From positions 1 through 43,711 of the forward strand of contig JAEUQN010000037.1 of the NCBI GenBank assembly GCA_016789725.1: DNA of 43,711 nt. The letters are read 5' to 3'. The DNA comes from Blastocatellia bacterium (lineage in GTDB: Bacteria > Acidobacteriota > Blastocatellia > RBC074). Below the pieces are notes generated by a model that was not told the origin of the DNA, made no database searches, and worked only from the letters and a program-made list of their open reading frames with translations. The translations under genes were made by a program, and so were the position numbers. Every line of letters begins with the position of its first letter. Within the stretch, counting starts at the first letter, position 1. This document shows positions 1 through 8,531 of this stretch, piece after piece.

Positions 1-713
1 GAGTCGAGTCGCACTATTTCCTTGTAATCGAGGGCCGCCACCAAGAAGCCCATGCGTTTGTTTTGCTCCGTGCGCCCGGCTGGATCAGCCACGAGCTTGA
101 CGGTGAGTTGCAATTGTTTGCTGTCCTGCACCACTTGGTTGTTGATGATTTTGGTGATGTCCTGCTTGCCGATGACGCGCACGGTATAGAGATCATTGCG
201 ATCAATCGTCACGTCCTGTGGCGTCCAGACGGTTTGCCAGGATTCGGCGCGTTGTTGCTCCAGAATATGCTGCTCCTTCAAATAGGCCGCGAACTTCGTC
301 GCCGAATGCGGCACCATCATTTCGAGCGCGGTTTTGATGTCCGTCGCGCGCGTGGTCGGATTGATCGCATACAAGCTGCGAATAAACTCGCGGACAAGAT
401 ATTTCTTGTCGCTTTCCTGCGGACGATCTGGTGTGAGCTTCACGGCATCGGTTTCCCCGAACTCGCGATCATTGATGAGCAGCACACGCCCGTTCGAGCG
501 GTCTACCACAATGCGGTCGGGTCTGCGCCAATACTGCCAGGCGTTGCCCAATGCACTCAGCACCAGCAGCGCCACGAGCAGCAACAACGACGAGAGCAAT
601 TGATAGATTGTTCGCACATCCGCCGGATCACGATAGAGCACTTGCGGCAGCGGTTGTTCTGCCGTCGCTGTCAATTCGGTAGCCGTGCTGTCGGGCGGTA
701 ATTCTTCGCGCAT
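1..713 (-). CDS. VirB8/TrbF-like T4SS inner-membrane protein (partial)
   Basis: The leftward reading frame starts at the ATG at 713-711 and is still open at base 1, so only the first 237 residues are seen. A purine-rich ribosome site (AAAGGAAAG) lies just upstream. The protein has a short cytoplasmic N-terminus, one hydrophobic helix at about residues 36-56, and then a soluble periplasmic domain. That domain contains YLVREFIRSLYAINPTT and, further on, LQLTVKLVADP, typical of the VirB8/TrbF fold. VirB8 nucleates assembly of the T4SS core from the inner membrane. It is transcribed leftward with the GH32 and transglycosylase genes, divergent from virB2-virB6. The family is clear; whether it is closer to VirB8 or TrbF is not resolved. 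Confidence 0.8.
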   Translation of the reverse strand, partial: MREELPPDSTATELTATAEQPLPQVLYRDPADVRTIYQLLSSLLLLVALLVLSALGNAWQYWRRPDRIVVDRSNGRVLLINDREFGETDAVKLTPDRPQESDKKYLVREFIRSLYAINPTTRATDIKTALEMMVPHSATKFAAYLKEQHILEQQRAESWQTVWTPQDVTIDRNDLYTVRVIGKQDITKIINNQVVQDSKQLQLTVKLVADPAGRTEQNKRMGFLVAALDYKEIVRLD

Positions 714-857
714 AAACTTTCCTTTGCAGTTGATACGGACGACATTGGTCATTACAACTTTGGTGCCAGAGTTTCCGCGCGGGGGCAGCGCCACAAAAAG
801 CGTGTGGATCCAACGATGCCGCCGACTTCAGCCGAACCAAGAGCAAAAAAACGATTC

Positions 858-898
858 GCCGCACCGTTGCATACCGGTTTGCTTCTCTTGTGGCATCG
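858..898 (-). repeat. Copy 1 of the transglycosylase 3' flank
   Basis: Read leftward, this stretch (GATGCCACAAGAGAAGCAAA and onward) resembles the sequence just downstream of the intact transglycosylase gene at about 2745-2786 (GATGCTGTTAGAGAAGCAAA). Together with the remnant at 899-1120 it makes up one member of a roughly 150-bp direct duplication flanking the GH32 gene. Confidence 0.6.
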
Positions 899-1120
899 TT
901 ACTCAACGGCTTTGGGAGGAGATGGAACGGGTGGTGTGGTAGGCGGCGCAGACGAAGCTAAAGAAATTGCGTTTGCCGCATACGAAATACTTTTTCTGAT
1001 CGTGGTCATTGTGGTGAGGACTTCACTGTCAAGCAATGACACAGCCTCGTTTACGCACGCAACTTGTGGAGGGAGATTCGCAGCGGCAGCTTGCGGGACG
1101 ACGGTTCGCTTCTTTAGCTT
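899..1120 (-). pseudogene. 3' remnant of a lytic transglycosylase gene
   Basis: Read leftward, the frame ending with TAA at 901-899 contains TTIRKSISYAAN followed by a Ser/Pro/Ala-rich tail. This matches the C-terminus of the intact transglycosylase at 2787-3545 (TTLRKSIFYAADD and a similar tail). DNA similarity is strongest over about 899-1005, and a one-base indel shifts the last codons relative to the intact gene. Similarity fades toward 1120, where the GH32 stop codon lies. No catalytic domain, start codon or signal peptide remains. With the flank at 858-898 this fills the spacer between GH32 and virB8 (714-1118). It looks like a decayed duplicate left behind when GH32 entered the locus. 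Confidence 0.6.
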
Positions 1121-2687
1121 ACGGTAGTGAGGGTGCAGTTTTCATCTGCCAGACTTCGAGCGTTTCCAGGCGGACTTTCCCTTCTTTCACATAGATTTCC
1201 GCATTTACACTCGTCGCCTCGGGAAAGATCGTATCGGTCAGTGTCACCAATCCATTGTTGCCGAACACTTCGACGGAAGTGCGATCCAGCATGATCTGTA
1301 AGCGTATCTTTTTGCCGTCCGGTGACAGCGTGACGGCATGCCGTCCGGGAAAACTTTCGGGCGCAAAATCGCTGTCGCCTGCTTGACTGCGATCTATAAA
1401 TAGTTCCCGTTTGGCCACGTCATACCCGACAATCGTTTTTTGCTCCTTGCGGGCGCGCAACACAAAGCCGAATTCTTTGGCCTTCCCGATTTCAAATTCC
1501 GCGATGATTTCCAGCGCATCGCCGGAAACTCCTTCTGCGGCCAACAACGGCTGCCCCTCCACCACCTGACGACTGCCATAACTGACGTGCTTTTCGCGCA
1601 GAGCTTGCAGTTCGGCAATCGGCTGTTGCTGCACGCGCAACCCGTCTGAGGTTTTGCGTAAGGTCAGGACGCGCGGCACCGACAACATGCCCCGCCACGG
1701 CGCGGTTGGCTGGCGACTGGCATACTGCAAATTCGTCATCCAGCCGAGCAGAATGCGGCGACCATCGTTGGGCGGAATGTCCGACCACGTCGCGGCGGCA
1801 TACAGGTCTTTACCATAATCCAAATAGAGTTTGGTGGCGGGCCCATTGTCATTCGTGAATTTCACGCCATCGAATGTGCCGATGAAATACTGAACGCCGG
1901 AACCGCCCGCTGCGCCGCCGGAGTTCGTGCTTACAATTAAAACCCAGCGTTTGTTATTGCGGCTGCCTTCGATGGGCAATTCAAACAAATCGGGGCATTC
2001 CCACACGCCTTCGCTCACCCCTGCCGGGCCGAATTCGCTGAGCATCTTCCACGCTTTCAGATTGGCCGAGCCATACAATCGCACTTTCTTCTCGTTTGGC
2101 ACAGCGACGACCATCACCCACTGGTTGGAGGCGGTGTGCCAAAACACCTTGGGATCACGGAAGTCCTGTGAGCCAATATCGAGTGCCGGATTGCTCGCAT
2201 ACTTTGTCCACGTCCGACCTCGATCATTGCTGAACGCGAGATGCTGCGCTTCCTTGGTAGGCGTATGCGCCGTGTAGATCGCCACCAAACAGGATTTGTC
2301 CGGCGGATTTGCGCTTTGACAAAACCCACTGCTGTTGTTGCCATCCACGACCACGCTGCCGGAATACATCTCGACGCCGTTTTCTTCCTTCAGTGCGACG
2401 CCCAGATGCTGCCAGCGCACCAGATCGGTACTAACCGCGTGGCCCCAGCTTTTATGTTCTGACGTGAGGCCAAATGGGTTGTGCTGATAGAACAGGTGAT
2501 ACTCGCCTTGATAAAACACCAGTCCGTTCGGATCGTTCAGCCAGTGGAGCGGAGGGGTGAAGTGATATTTCGGACGCCATTCGTCCGATTCATTCTGAAT
2601 CACGATGCGGGTTTGCGCGCTGGCGGTAAAAATAGCAGCAACGCTAAGTAAAAAAATCAGCAACGTTCGCAATATGGGGTGACACAT
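1119..2687 (-). CDS. Secreted GH32 fructan hydrolase (levanase/inulinase/invertase type)
   Basis: This 522-residue protein belongs to glycoside hydrolase family 32, whose members hydrolyse fructose linkages in sucrose, inulin or levan. A signal peptide covers about residues 1-25 (hydrophobic stretch, then ASAQ). The family motifs are present in order: WLNDPNG at 49-55 with nucleophile Asp52, FRDPK at 176-180 with transition-state Asp178, and WECPDL at 229-234 with acid/base Glu230. A C-terminal beta-sandwich ends near RTSVEVFGNNG. The start at 2687 is chosen because AAGGAG lies 10 bases upstream and the signal peptide then begins properly; a longer frame starts at 2741. It lies between two T4SS genes on the same strand and between duplicated transglycosylase 3' ends, so it looks like cargo. 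The exact substrate cannot be read from sequence. Confidence 0.92.
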   Translation of the reverse strand: MCHPILRTLLIFLLSVAAIFTASAQTRIVIQNESDEWRPKYHFTPPLHWLNDPNGLVFYQGEYHLFYQHNPFGLTSEHKSWGHAVSTDLVRWQHLGVALKEENGVEMYSGSVVVDGNNSSGFCQSANPPDKSCLVAIYTAHTPTKEAQHLAFSNDRGRTWTKYASNPALDIGSQDFRDPKVFWHTASNQWVMVVAVPNEKKVRLYGSANLKAWKMLSEFGPAGVSEGVWECPDLFELPIEGSRNNKRWVLIVSTNSGGAAGGSGVQYFIGTFDGVKFTNDNGPATKLYLDYGKDLYAAATWSDIPPNDGRRILLGWMTNLQYASRQPTAPWRGMLSVPRVLTLRKTSDGLRVQQQPIAELQALREKHVSYGSRQVVEGQPLLAAEGVSGDALEIIAEFEIGKAKEFGFVLRARKEQKTIVGYDVAKRELFIDRSQAGDSDFAPESFPGRHAVTLSPDGKKIRLQIMLDRTSVEVFGNNGLVTLTDTIFPEATSVNAEIYVKEGKVRLETLEVWQMKTAPSLP

Positions 2688-2739
2688 CTGGCCAATTCTC
2701 CTTGTGCAATAAAGATACGCGAAGCGGACAACGCTTGGC

Positions 2740-2890
2740 AATCAGCGCCGTTGCCTGCCGGTTTGCTTCTCTAACAGCATCGTTGCTCAACGGCTTTGGT
2801 AGGTGATGGAACGGGGTGTAGTAGCAGTTGGTGCAGACGGAGCAGACGGAATATCGTCTGCCGCATAGAAAATACTTTTTCTGAGCGTTG
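2740..2890 (-). repeat. Copy 2 of the transglycosylase 3' end and flank
   Basis: The last ~100 bases of the intact transglycosylase gene and about 45 bases beyond it recur at 858-1005 in the same orientation. By eye, identity is near 88% in the best 43-base stretch (around the stop codons) and lower elsewhere. The two copies bracket the GH32 gene closely. Confidence 0.6.
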
Positions 2891-3545
2891 TTGTTGGGAT
2901 GAGGGCATCGCGGTTATACGACTGTGTCCCACGAGCGGCTGGCGTGTAGGCAATCGTTGTGGCGGACCTGTTCACAGCCAAGCGCCCCAACAAAGCTACG
3001 CCTGCGCGGACGTAGGCGCGCGTTTCTCGATACGGTGGCACGCCATTCGTGCGGAGGCCGAAGGGATTGATGAGTTTGCGCCCGACACGGACGACACGCC
3101 CCGCTTGATACGCCGCTACTGCCGTTTCGCCTGCGTTGTACGCGGCGAGCGTTAAGTCCACACGCCCGTCAAAACGTTGCCCTAAATACTGGACATAGCG
3201 TGCTGCCCCTGTAATCGCTGGCCCCGGTTCATACGGATTGCGCACGCCCCAACGTGCCGCTGTCGCAGGCATCAATTGCATCAAGCCACGCGCGCCTTGC
3301 GGACTCAAGGCCCAGGGCCGAAAGCGCGATTCCAGATACGCAATCACCCACAACAAACGAGGATCGAGGTGGTATTGCTGCGCTGCCGTGAAGAGAAGCG
3401 GTTCATAGGTGCGCGCGCGTTGACGGGTCGCGGAATCAAGATAGACCACTTGCGCGTGAGTCATGACACACGCACATAACCATAACCCTAACACCATCGC
3501 ACTACGACAAAATGGGCGCGGCGGATGTTTCCTAATAATATGCAT
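2787..3545 (-). CDS. VirB1-like lytic transglycosylase (SLT, GH23)
   Basis: This 252-residue exported lytic transglycosylase is the kind that opens peptidoglycan for a T4SS (VirB1/TrbN role). An N-terminal hydrophobic stretch at about residues 16-31 ending THAQ acts as signal peptide. The SLT catalytic core spans about 50-200: YLESRF at 70-75 with catalytic Glu72, GLMQLMP at 87-93 and AAYNAGE at 134-140. The C-terminal tail after about residue 200 is low-complexity and rich in Thr, Ala and Pro. The start at 3545 has AGGAG upstream; the frame is open to 3647, but that extension is unlike an export signal. It is divergent from virB2, so the 3546-3722 spacer probably holds both promoters, though I see no clear boxes there. 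A decayed second copy of its 3' end lies at 899-1120. Confidence 0.88.
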   Translation of the reverse strand: MHIIRKHPPRPFCRSAMVLGLWLCACVMTHAQVVYLDSATRQRARTYEPLLFTAAQQYHLDPRLLWVIAYLESRFRPWALSPQGARGLMQLMPATAARWGVRNPYEPGPAITGAARYVQYLGQRFDGRVDLTLAAYNAGETAVAAYQAGRVVRVGRKLINPFGLRTNGVPPYRETRAYVRAGVALLGRLAVNRSATTIAYTPAARGTQSYNRDALIPTTTLRKSIFYAADDIPSAPSAPTATTPRSITYQSR

Positions 3546-3722
3546 GAATTGAAAACTCCTTTCCTGTTGCGCTGCTGACCTTCGCAAACACGATGCCACT
3601 GGATTTGTGGCGCGCCAATTGCCAAGCACTTGCCGTACTCGCAACACGCCCCTCTCAATTCCGCTCTACTGCGCTTGCGGGCCAGTACAGTGAACCGACC
3701 ATTATCACAAGGAGTCAATCAC

Positions 3723-4175
3723 ATGCAGATCGAGCAACCCGTCTCTCATGTTCCCAACCGGTTTATGCCATGCACCAATCACATCACCGTCAAGCCTTGT
3801 CTTCTTCGTTTGGGAGATACCTTGATACGTTGTGCCCAATGGATTCATCTCATTGAGCCGCTCGTCATCCTTGCAGGATGGCTCTTCACCTTCAGCCTGT
3901 CGGCTTTTGCGCAAGCGCCGGGCGGAGGCATCTTTGGCAGCGATCAGCAGGTCGGCAACGCCATTCGGGAAGGAATCAAATGGGGCCGCAATCTTTTGTT
4001 CCTGATGGGCATCATCTTTGTGGCCTGGGCGGTGGTGAATTACGGCACCGAAAAACCTGCGACCAAACAACTCATCGCCGCCATCGGCTGCTTTGCGTTC
4101 GGTGGCATCGTGGCGCTCGTCTTCTCCATCTCGCAGGGCAACGCCGTGAATTTTGATACGGGCTTCGGGAACTAA
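3723..4175 (+). CDS. VirB2/TrbC-like T4SS pilin
   Basis: This 150-residue protein is the likely pilus subunit. It has an unusually long N-terminal region whose hydrophobic part (about residues 45-60) ends at SAFAQ, giving a predicted mature pilin from about residue 65. Two transmembrane helices follow at about 91-107 and 117-136, separated by a short positively charged loop, the standard VirB2/TrbC architecture. The start at 3723 is supported by AAGGAG eight bases upstream; the same frame is open from 3630 but without a ribosome site. It is the first gene of the rightward virB2-virB3-virB4-virB5-virB6 run. The assignment rests on topology and position, since pilins are poorly conserved in sequence. 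Confidence 0.78.
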   Translation: MQIEQPVSHVPNRFMPCTNHITVKPCLLRLGDTLIRCAQWIHLIEPLVILAGWLFTFSLSAFAQAPGGGIFGSDQQVGNAIREGIKWGRNLLFLMGIIFVAWAVVNYGTEKPATKQLIAAIGCFAFGGIVALVFSISQGNAVNFDTGFGN

Positions 4176-4179
4176 TGCA

Positions 4180-4274
4180 AACGATGAAGGATGAACGCGG
4201 AACGATGAATTCATAGCTCCGCGTTCTTCTTTCAGCACTCCGCATTCATCGCTCATCATTCCACGTTCATCGTT
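4180..4274. repeat. Inverted tandem-repeat spacer (GATGAACG type)
   Basis: The left side carries units such as AACGATGAAGGATGAACG and the right side their reverse complement (CATTCATCGCTCATCATTCC onward). Both have degenerate units of about 10 bases. The element nearly fills the gap between virB2 and virB3 and could fold into an imperfect hairpin in the mRNA. Confidence 0.75.
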
Positions 4275-4281
4275 ACATCTT

Positions 4282-4677
4282 ATGCAAACTCGTCCGATTC
4301 GTTCTCAGATTTATTTACCTGTCTTGCGCTTTGGCATTACAGACGAGGATTGGGGCATTGTGCTGCTCGCCAGTGTGCTGGGCTATGCCGTGCCCTTTTT
4401 CTTCAATCTTCGGGTCTACCACATACCAATGGAATTGCTCGGCTGGCTGATCGCCATGGGGGTCTCGATCCTCATTCTCAATCTGATCCGCCGCAAACAA
4501 CGACCAAGCTGGCTCCAGCATATCTTCCAATGGTATCTGCGCAAGCGCGTCCAGCGCCGTTGGTGGCCTGACGAATTTCATCCTGATTGGGTACGATCCC
4601 AACCACAGGAAACAAGATCAATACGAAAAGAAAACCACGGAGAGCACCGAGAGCACGGAGAAAAACAAAGGGGCTAA
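4282..4677 (+). CDS. VirB3/TrbD-like T4SS inner-membrane protein
   Basis: This 131-residue protein has a short N-terminal segment (RPIRSQIYLPVLRFGI), two closely spaced membrane helices at about residues 26-42 and 52-69, and a basic, Trp-rich tail (WYLRKRVQRRWW). This layout and its position directly before virB4 fit VirB3/TrbD, which works with the VirB4 ATPase at the inner membrane. An oddity: residues 117-131 (ENHGEHREHGEKQRG) are translated from the left arm of the CCACGGAGA repeat element, and the stop codon falls in its loop. The natural C-terminus was therefore probably overwritten or extended by the repeat. Start ATG 4282 follows another repeat element, and I see no strong Shine-Dalgarno sequence before it. 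Confidence 0.8.
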   Translation: MQTRPIRSQIYLPVLRFGITDEDWGIVLLASVLGYAVPFFFNLRVYHIPMELLGWLIAMGVSILILNLIRRKQRPSWLQHIFQWYLRKRVQRRWWPDEFHPDWVRSQPQETRSIRKENHGEHREHGEKQRG

Positions 4678-4717
4678 CAGGCTTTCCTTCTCCGTGTCCT
4701 CCGTGATCTCCGTGGTT
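4633..4717. repeat. Inverted tandem-repeat spacer (CCACGGAGA type)
   Basis: The left arm at 4633-4662 (AACCACGGAGAGCACCGAGA and onward) is matched by the reverse complement at 4688-4717. Units are 9-10 bases. The left arm and part of the loop are translated as the end of VirB3. This is the same family as the CCACGGGGA elements at 7561 and 15452. Confidence 0.85.
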
Positions 4718-4765
4718 CATTTCCGACAAACAACTGAACACTCATCTCAAGAAAGGAACCTCCTG

Positions 4766-7558
4766 ATGGATCCATCCGCCCTCGTCATTACCGCCAGCGC
4801 GGCGGCTGCTTTTGGAGCAGGCACCGGGCTGGGGATTAAACTCGCCCCTGCGTTTTTGCGCGCGCGCCGCGCCTGGAAAGATGCACCACCCACGATCCCA
4901 CTCATAGATCATTCTTCCTCACCAACATCTGCCACGCGACCACGCGACACGTCTATTGTCGGGTTATATCAAGATGCGCTGCGTCACACCGATGGTTCGT
5001 ATACGCGCGCCTACCACGTTGACTTGGCGGCGTCAGTATACAGCGACGAGCTGCTCTTGGAAAACCGCTGCAACGCCTTGGCGCGCCTGTTGGCGGCACG
5101 CAAACCGCTGGGGACGGTCATTCAGTTTCGTCTTACGGCGGATCGTGATCCCGGACAGGCGCTGATGCAGCACGCCAACGCCCGTGATGGCTTGTCCGTG
5201 CATCCGCTCGCCACGGTGCTCCATAACGGTGGGCTGCAAACCTACGCGGAGATGGCAATGGCAGGCAGCTTTCGTCGCACGGCGTTGACTTGTTGGGTGC
5301 GCGTTCCCAATCTGGGTCGTCAGAAAACTGACGATCAATTCCTGGCGATGCTCCGTCAGGAATGCAAACAACAAGGCTTCACAAGTTTGCCAAAAGCATT
5401 TCTCGCGGCTTGGCAAAGCGCGACCACGCAGGCCATTGTGCGCCGCACGATGGAAGAAGAACGCGCCGCCTTTGCCGAGGCCGAAAAAGTCTTTCGCCTC
5501 ATTGAGCGCGAAGACGCTTTACGCTTCACTCGTTTCACCCGCGATGAACTCTGGGCGGCGGTCTATTTGGGACATCGCCAAAACGCCTTGACCGTGCCAA
5601 CCGTGCCGCTCCAGGGTGTGGATGTTCGCCATTACTTATGCGGCGAAACGATAGAAGCATCAGGCAGCTATGTGCTGCACGGCGCGTCGCCTGCCGCCAT
5701 CGTCTCGCTCTTTACTCCGCCGCAGCCCTTCATTACTGCCGATGCCCTGCGCTTACTTTCCATTAACGGCACGCTCAACTTTCGCCATACGATCATCAGC
5801 GAGTTTCTTTACCCCGATCAGGGCAAAGGCATCAAGCAGTTGGATCGTCGTCTGCGGCAAGTCATGCGCTCCGGGCAGCGTTTGAGCGGTAAACAGAAAC
5901 TCGCCCCGGAAGCCGAAGTTGCCTTGCAGGATTTGACTGCGATTCGTCACGACCTGGCGGGCGGACGCGAGGCGCTCGCGCAGGTGCGCTTTTCGGTCGT
6001 CGTCTACAGCGAACCTGCTTACACCAAGGCTACCCTATCTGCGTCGCTCAAGAATCTGGATCGGTACTGTGAGCAGGTCATTGCCGAACTGCGCAAAATC
6101 AATGGCGCGGATGCCGACCGGGAAGAACCTGCGGCCTTGGCAGCACTCTATCCAAAAACATTGGTGGGGGAAGCCGCTGGCAAAATAATCGGGCGAGAAA
6201 TCACGGAAACAGCGTCGTCGCTTGCGCCACTCATTCCGACCGAAGCGGAATGGAGCGGTGCGCCTCGTCCACATACATTGTTCTCTTTACCGACGGGCAA
6301 ACTGATTGGCGTGGATTTCTTTGATCGGCAGGTGGTGAGTTCGCCGCTCGTGTTAGCTCTGGCGGCCCCGCGCGGGGGCAAGAGCGTCTTACTGGGACGC
6401 ATCCTCAATGATGTGCTGGCGACGAAGGCGCGCGCTTGTGTGCGCGCGGTAGATTTTGGCGAATCGTTCGCACCGCTCGTGGATGTGTTACACGGACGGC
6501 ATCTGCGCTTTGCTATTGGCTCCGAGCGCACGATTAACACCTGGGATTATGACGGTTTGGCCGAAGGGATTCTGCCGGATGAAGTGCAAGTCGGCTTCGT
6601 CGTCGGCGATCTCATGCAACTCGCGCGCGTGCCGGAACAGGATTCGTTGGCCGAAGATGTCCTCACCACGCTCGTCAATGAAGTCTATCGCAATGAAGTG
6701 CCACGCAATCGCCCTGGCTTGCCCAAACACGAACCGCGCCTTTCGTATCTTGTAGATGCGCTCACCACCTGGTCGTTCAAAGGCGCCGCTGCCGAACGTG
6801 CAGAAGCACTGAAACTCGCGCTCACACAATTCGTCGGTCACAGTTTTCTGGATGCGCCGACTCATCCTGATTTTGCCGGAACCTCACCGCTCGACGTCTA
6901 TGAACTCGATTCACTGGAACAGTTCCCCGAACGAGTCCGCGAATCATTGGCGTATCGTGCGGCGGCGCGCGTCTTGCGGGCGATTGGACAACTCAATGCC
7001 GACGGTACTCGTTCTCCAACCTTGCTGATCTTTGATGAAGTCTGGAAGATCAAGGACAAATACCCACGCATTCTGGATGTGATCAAACGCGGTGCTCGCA
7101 CGGGCGGCAAAGAAAACGTCATCACCATTCTCGCCACCCAAGCCTACGAAGATTTGTCCAGCATTCCGGATATAGCGCGCACCGCTGGGGTCAAAATCAT
7201 TGGCAAGCAAGTGGGCGACTATGCCGACTTGGTCGCCGATTCCGGTCTCGCCCCACAAGCCGCTGCCGCGATCAGCGTCATCAACAACGTTGCTGGTTCA
7301 CACGCGCAATTCTTACTCGTGCTCGGCGCAGGTGAAGACAAAGTCGTACAAATGGTGCAATGCGATTTGTCGCCCGTCGAACTCTGGACGTTTACCACCA
7401 ACCCCGATGAACGCAACGCCCGCGCGCGTGTCCAAACGCTCTGTACTCATTGGCCGCTCGTGAAGGTGATCGCGTGGCTCGCCGAATATTACCCGCTCGG
7501 ACTTACCGGAGCCGGGCTGGTCAAAATTGATGAAGCACTCTTGATTCAGGGTGAATAG
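4766..7558 (+). CDS. VirB4/TrbE-like T4SS ATPase
   Basis: This 930-residue protein is the AAA+-type ATPase that powers pilus biogenesis and substrate transfer. A short hydrophobic N-terminus is followed by a long VirB4 N-terminal domain. The C-terminal ATPase domain carries the Walker A motif APRGGKS at about residues 533-539 and the Walker B stretch LLIFDEVWK at about 753-761. Downstream it has the usual TGGKENVITILATQ-type RecA-fold segment. Length is close to the family norm (about 800-950). The start at 4766 has an AAAGGAA ribosome site; the frame is open from 4694, but that part lies inside the preceding repeat element. It is followed by another repeat spacer and virB5. Confidence 0.93.
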   Translation: MDPSALVITASAAAAFGAGTGLGIKLAPAFLRARRAWKDAPPTIPLIDHSSSPTSATRPRDTSIVGLYQDALRHTDGSYTRAYHVDLAASVYSDELLLENRCNALARLLAARKPLGTVIQFRLTADRDPGQALMQHANARDGLSVHPLATVLHNGGLQTYAEMAMAGSFRRTALTCWVRVPNLGRQKTDDQFLAMLRQECKQQGFTSLPKAFLAAWQSATTQAIVRRTMEEERAAFAEAEKVFRLIEREDALRFTRFTRDELWAAVYLGHRQNALTVPTVPLQGVDVRHYLCGETIEASGSYVLHGASPAAIVSLFTPPQPFITADALRLLSINGTLNFRHTIISEFLYPDQGKGIKQLDRRLRQVMRSGQRLSGKQKLAPEAEVALQDLTAIRHDLAGGREALAQVRFSVVVYSEPAYTKATLSASLKNLDRYCEQVIAELRKINGADADREEPAALAALYPKTLVGEAAGKIIGREITETASSLAPLIPTEAEWSGAPRPHTLFSLPTGKLIGVDFFDRQVVSSPLVLALAAPRGGKSVLLGRILNDVLATKARACVRAVDFGESFAPLVDVLHGRHLRFAIGSERTINTWDYDGLAEGILPDEVQVGFVVGDLMQLARVPEQDSLAEDVLTTLVNEVYRNEVPRNRPGLPKHEPRLSYLVDALTTWSFKGAAAERAEALKLALTQFVGHSFLDAPTHPDFAGTSPLDVYELDSLEQFPERVRESLAYRAAARVLRAIGQLNADGTRSPTLLIFDEVWKIKDKYPRILDVIKRGARTGGKENVITILATQAYEDLSSIPDIARTAGVKIIGKQVGDYADLVADSGLAPQAAAAISVINNVAGSHAQFLLVLGAGEDKVVQMVQCDLSPVELWTFTTNPDERNARARVQTLCTHWPLVKVIAWLAEYYPLGLTGAGLVKIDEALLIQGE

Positions 7559-7560
7559 AA

Positions 7561-7625
7561 AACCACGGGGAGCACGGGGAATAGGCCATAAGTTTCAGGC
7601 TTTTTTCCCCGTGTGCCCCGTGGTT
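7561..7625. repeat. Inverted tandem-repeat spacer (CCACGGGGA type)
   Basis: The arms 7561-7581 and 7605-7625 are reverse complements over 21 bases with two mismatches. They are built of 9-10 base units (CCACGGGGAGCACGGGGA). The element begins two bases after the virB4 stop codon and ends shortly before the virB5 ribosome site. Confidence 0.9.
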
Positions 7626-7646
7626 CAACTGGAAAGGAACGAACTC

Positions 7647-8531
7647 ATGAACATTCACACGACTACGACAACGCTCAAATCATTCGTACTCGGTTTCGTG
7701 TTAGCCGCGCTCTTACTACCCGCACCTGCGCAAGCGCAATGGACGGTGTTTGATCCGGCCAATTACACGTTTCAAGTCACCAAAAAACTGGAAGAATTCA
7801 ATCGCTGGATAGAAACCGTGCGACAGTACACGCAGATGTATGAAAACGCCGTCGGGCAATTGACCAACCTCCAGGGCATTCTGAAAACAGTAGATGATGC
7901 GCTCGCGAATGAACGTCAGATGCGCCGCTTTCTGAGCTACTGGGGACAGGCGGTGCGGCTCGTGTTTCGCGTCAAGAATCAACTCGTCAATCTTGTCACG
8001 GGAGCCGCGCGCGCTGTCCTCAACATTGCCCAGCGGCTGAAGAATGGCGTCTTTGATCCAGCCGCCGACAAACGCGATTTCGCCGAGTATTTGCGCTATG
8101 GCATTGGGCGCACGGCGCAAGATACAGAAGCCGAATTCGAGCGACTCAAGCAGATGGACAACCAGTTGGAGCGCCTGGAATACGATCATCAGCGGGAAGC
8201 CGAACAACTCGCCGAACTGGCGGCGCACATCACCGCGAAAAAAGAAGAATTGGAGCAACTCAAAAATTGTGAGGCTTGTACGGACAAGGATCGAGATATG
8301 GAGCAGTTATCGTTTGAACTCACGAAGCTGGAAGAGAAAGCCGCACGCACCGAAGCCGAAGTTAGCCGTCTCTTTGACGCCAAAGTCAAACGCACCGAAG
8401 CCATTTACAAGATGGAAGAAGAGCGCCTGCACTTCGGACGCAATATCTACAATATGAACCAAGCCTGGCGTGGCATTGCCGAAGCCACCCTCAAACTGCG
8501 GGAGAATCTATCCAATGCACCACAACCATAA
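7647..8531 (+). CDS. VirB5/TrbJ-like periplasmic T4SS protein
   Basis: This 294-residue exported protein has a signal peptide at residues 1-31 (hydrophobic 12-26, PAQAQW cleavage region). The conserved TrbJ/VirB5 start of the mature protein follows: VFDPANYTF, then a helix with repeated polar residues (VRQYTQMYENAVGQL). Residues about 155-265 form a long charged coiled coil that contains a Cys pair, C208 and C211 (NCEACTD), unusual for this family and possibly a disulfide or metal site. VirB5-type proteins act at the pilus tip or in its assembly. Start 7647 is preceded by GGAAAGGAAC. The next gene begins inside its last codons (17-base overlap), indicating translational coupling. Confidence 0.8.
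   Translation: MNIHTTTTTLKSFVLGFVLAALLLPAPAQAQWTVFDPANYTFQVTKKLEEFNRWIETVRQYTQMYENAVGQLTNLQGILKTVDDALANERQMRRFLSYWGQAVRLVFRVKNQLVNLVTGAARAVLNIAQRLKNGVFDPAADKRDFAEYLRYGIGRTAQDTEAEFERLKQMDNQLERLEYDHQREAEQLAELAAHITAKKEELEQLKNCEACTDKDRDMEQLSFELTKLEEKAARTEAEVSRLFDAKVKRTEAIYKMEEERLHFGRNIYNMNQAWRGIAEATLKLRENLSNAPQP

Noticed and set aside
63..701. Rightward 212-residue frame at the window start
   Set aside because: It is antisense to the VirB8-like frame, which has a membrane helix, a ribosome site and family motifs; the rightward protein has none.
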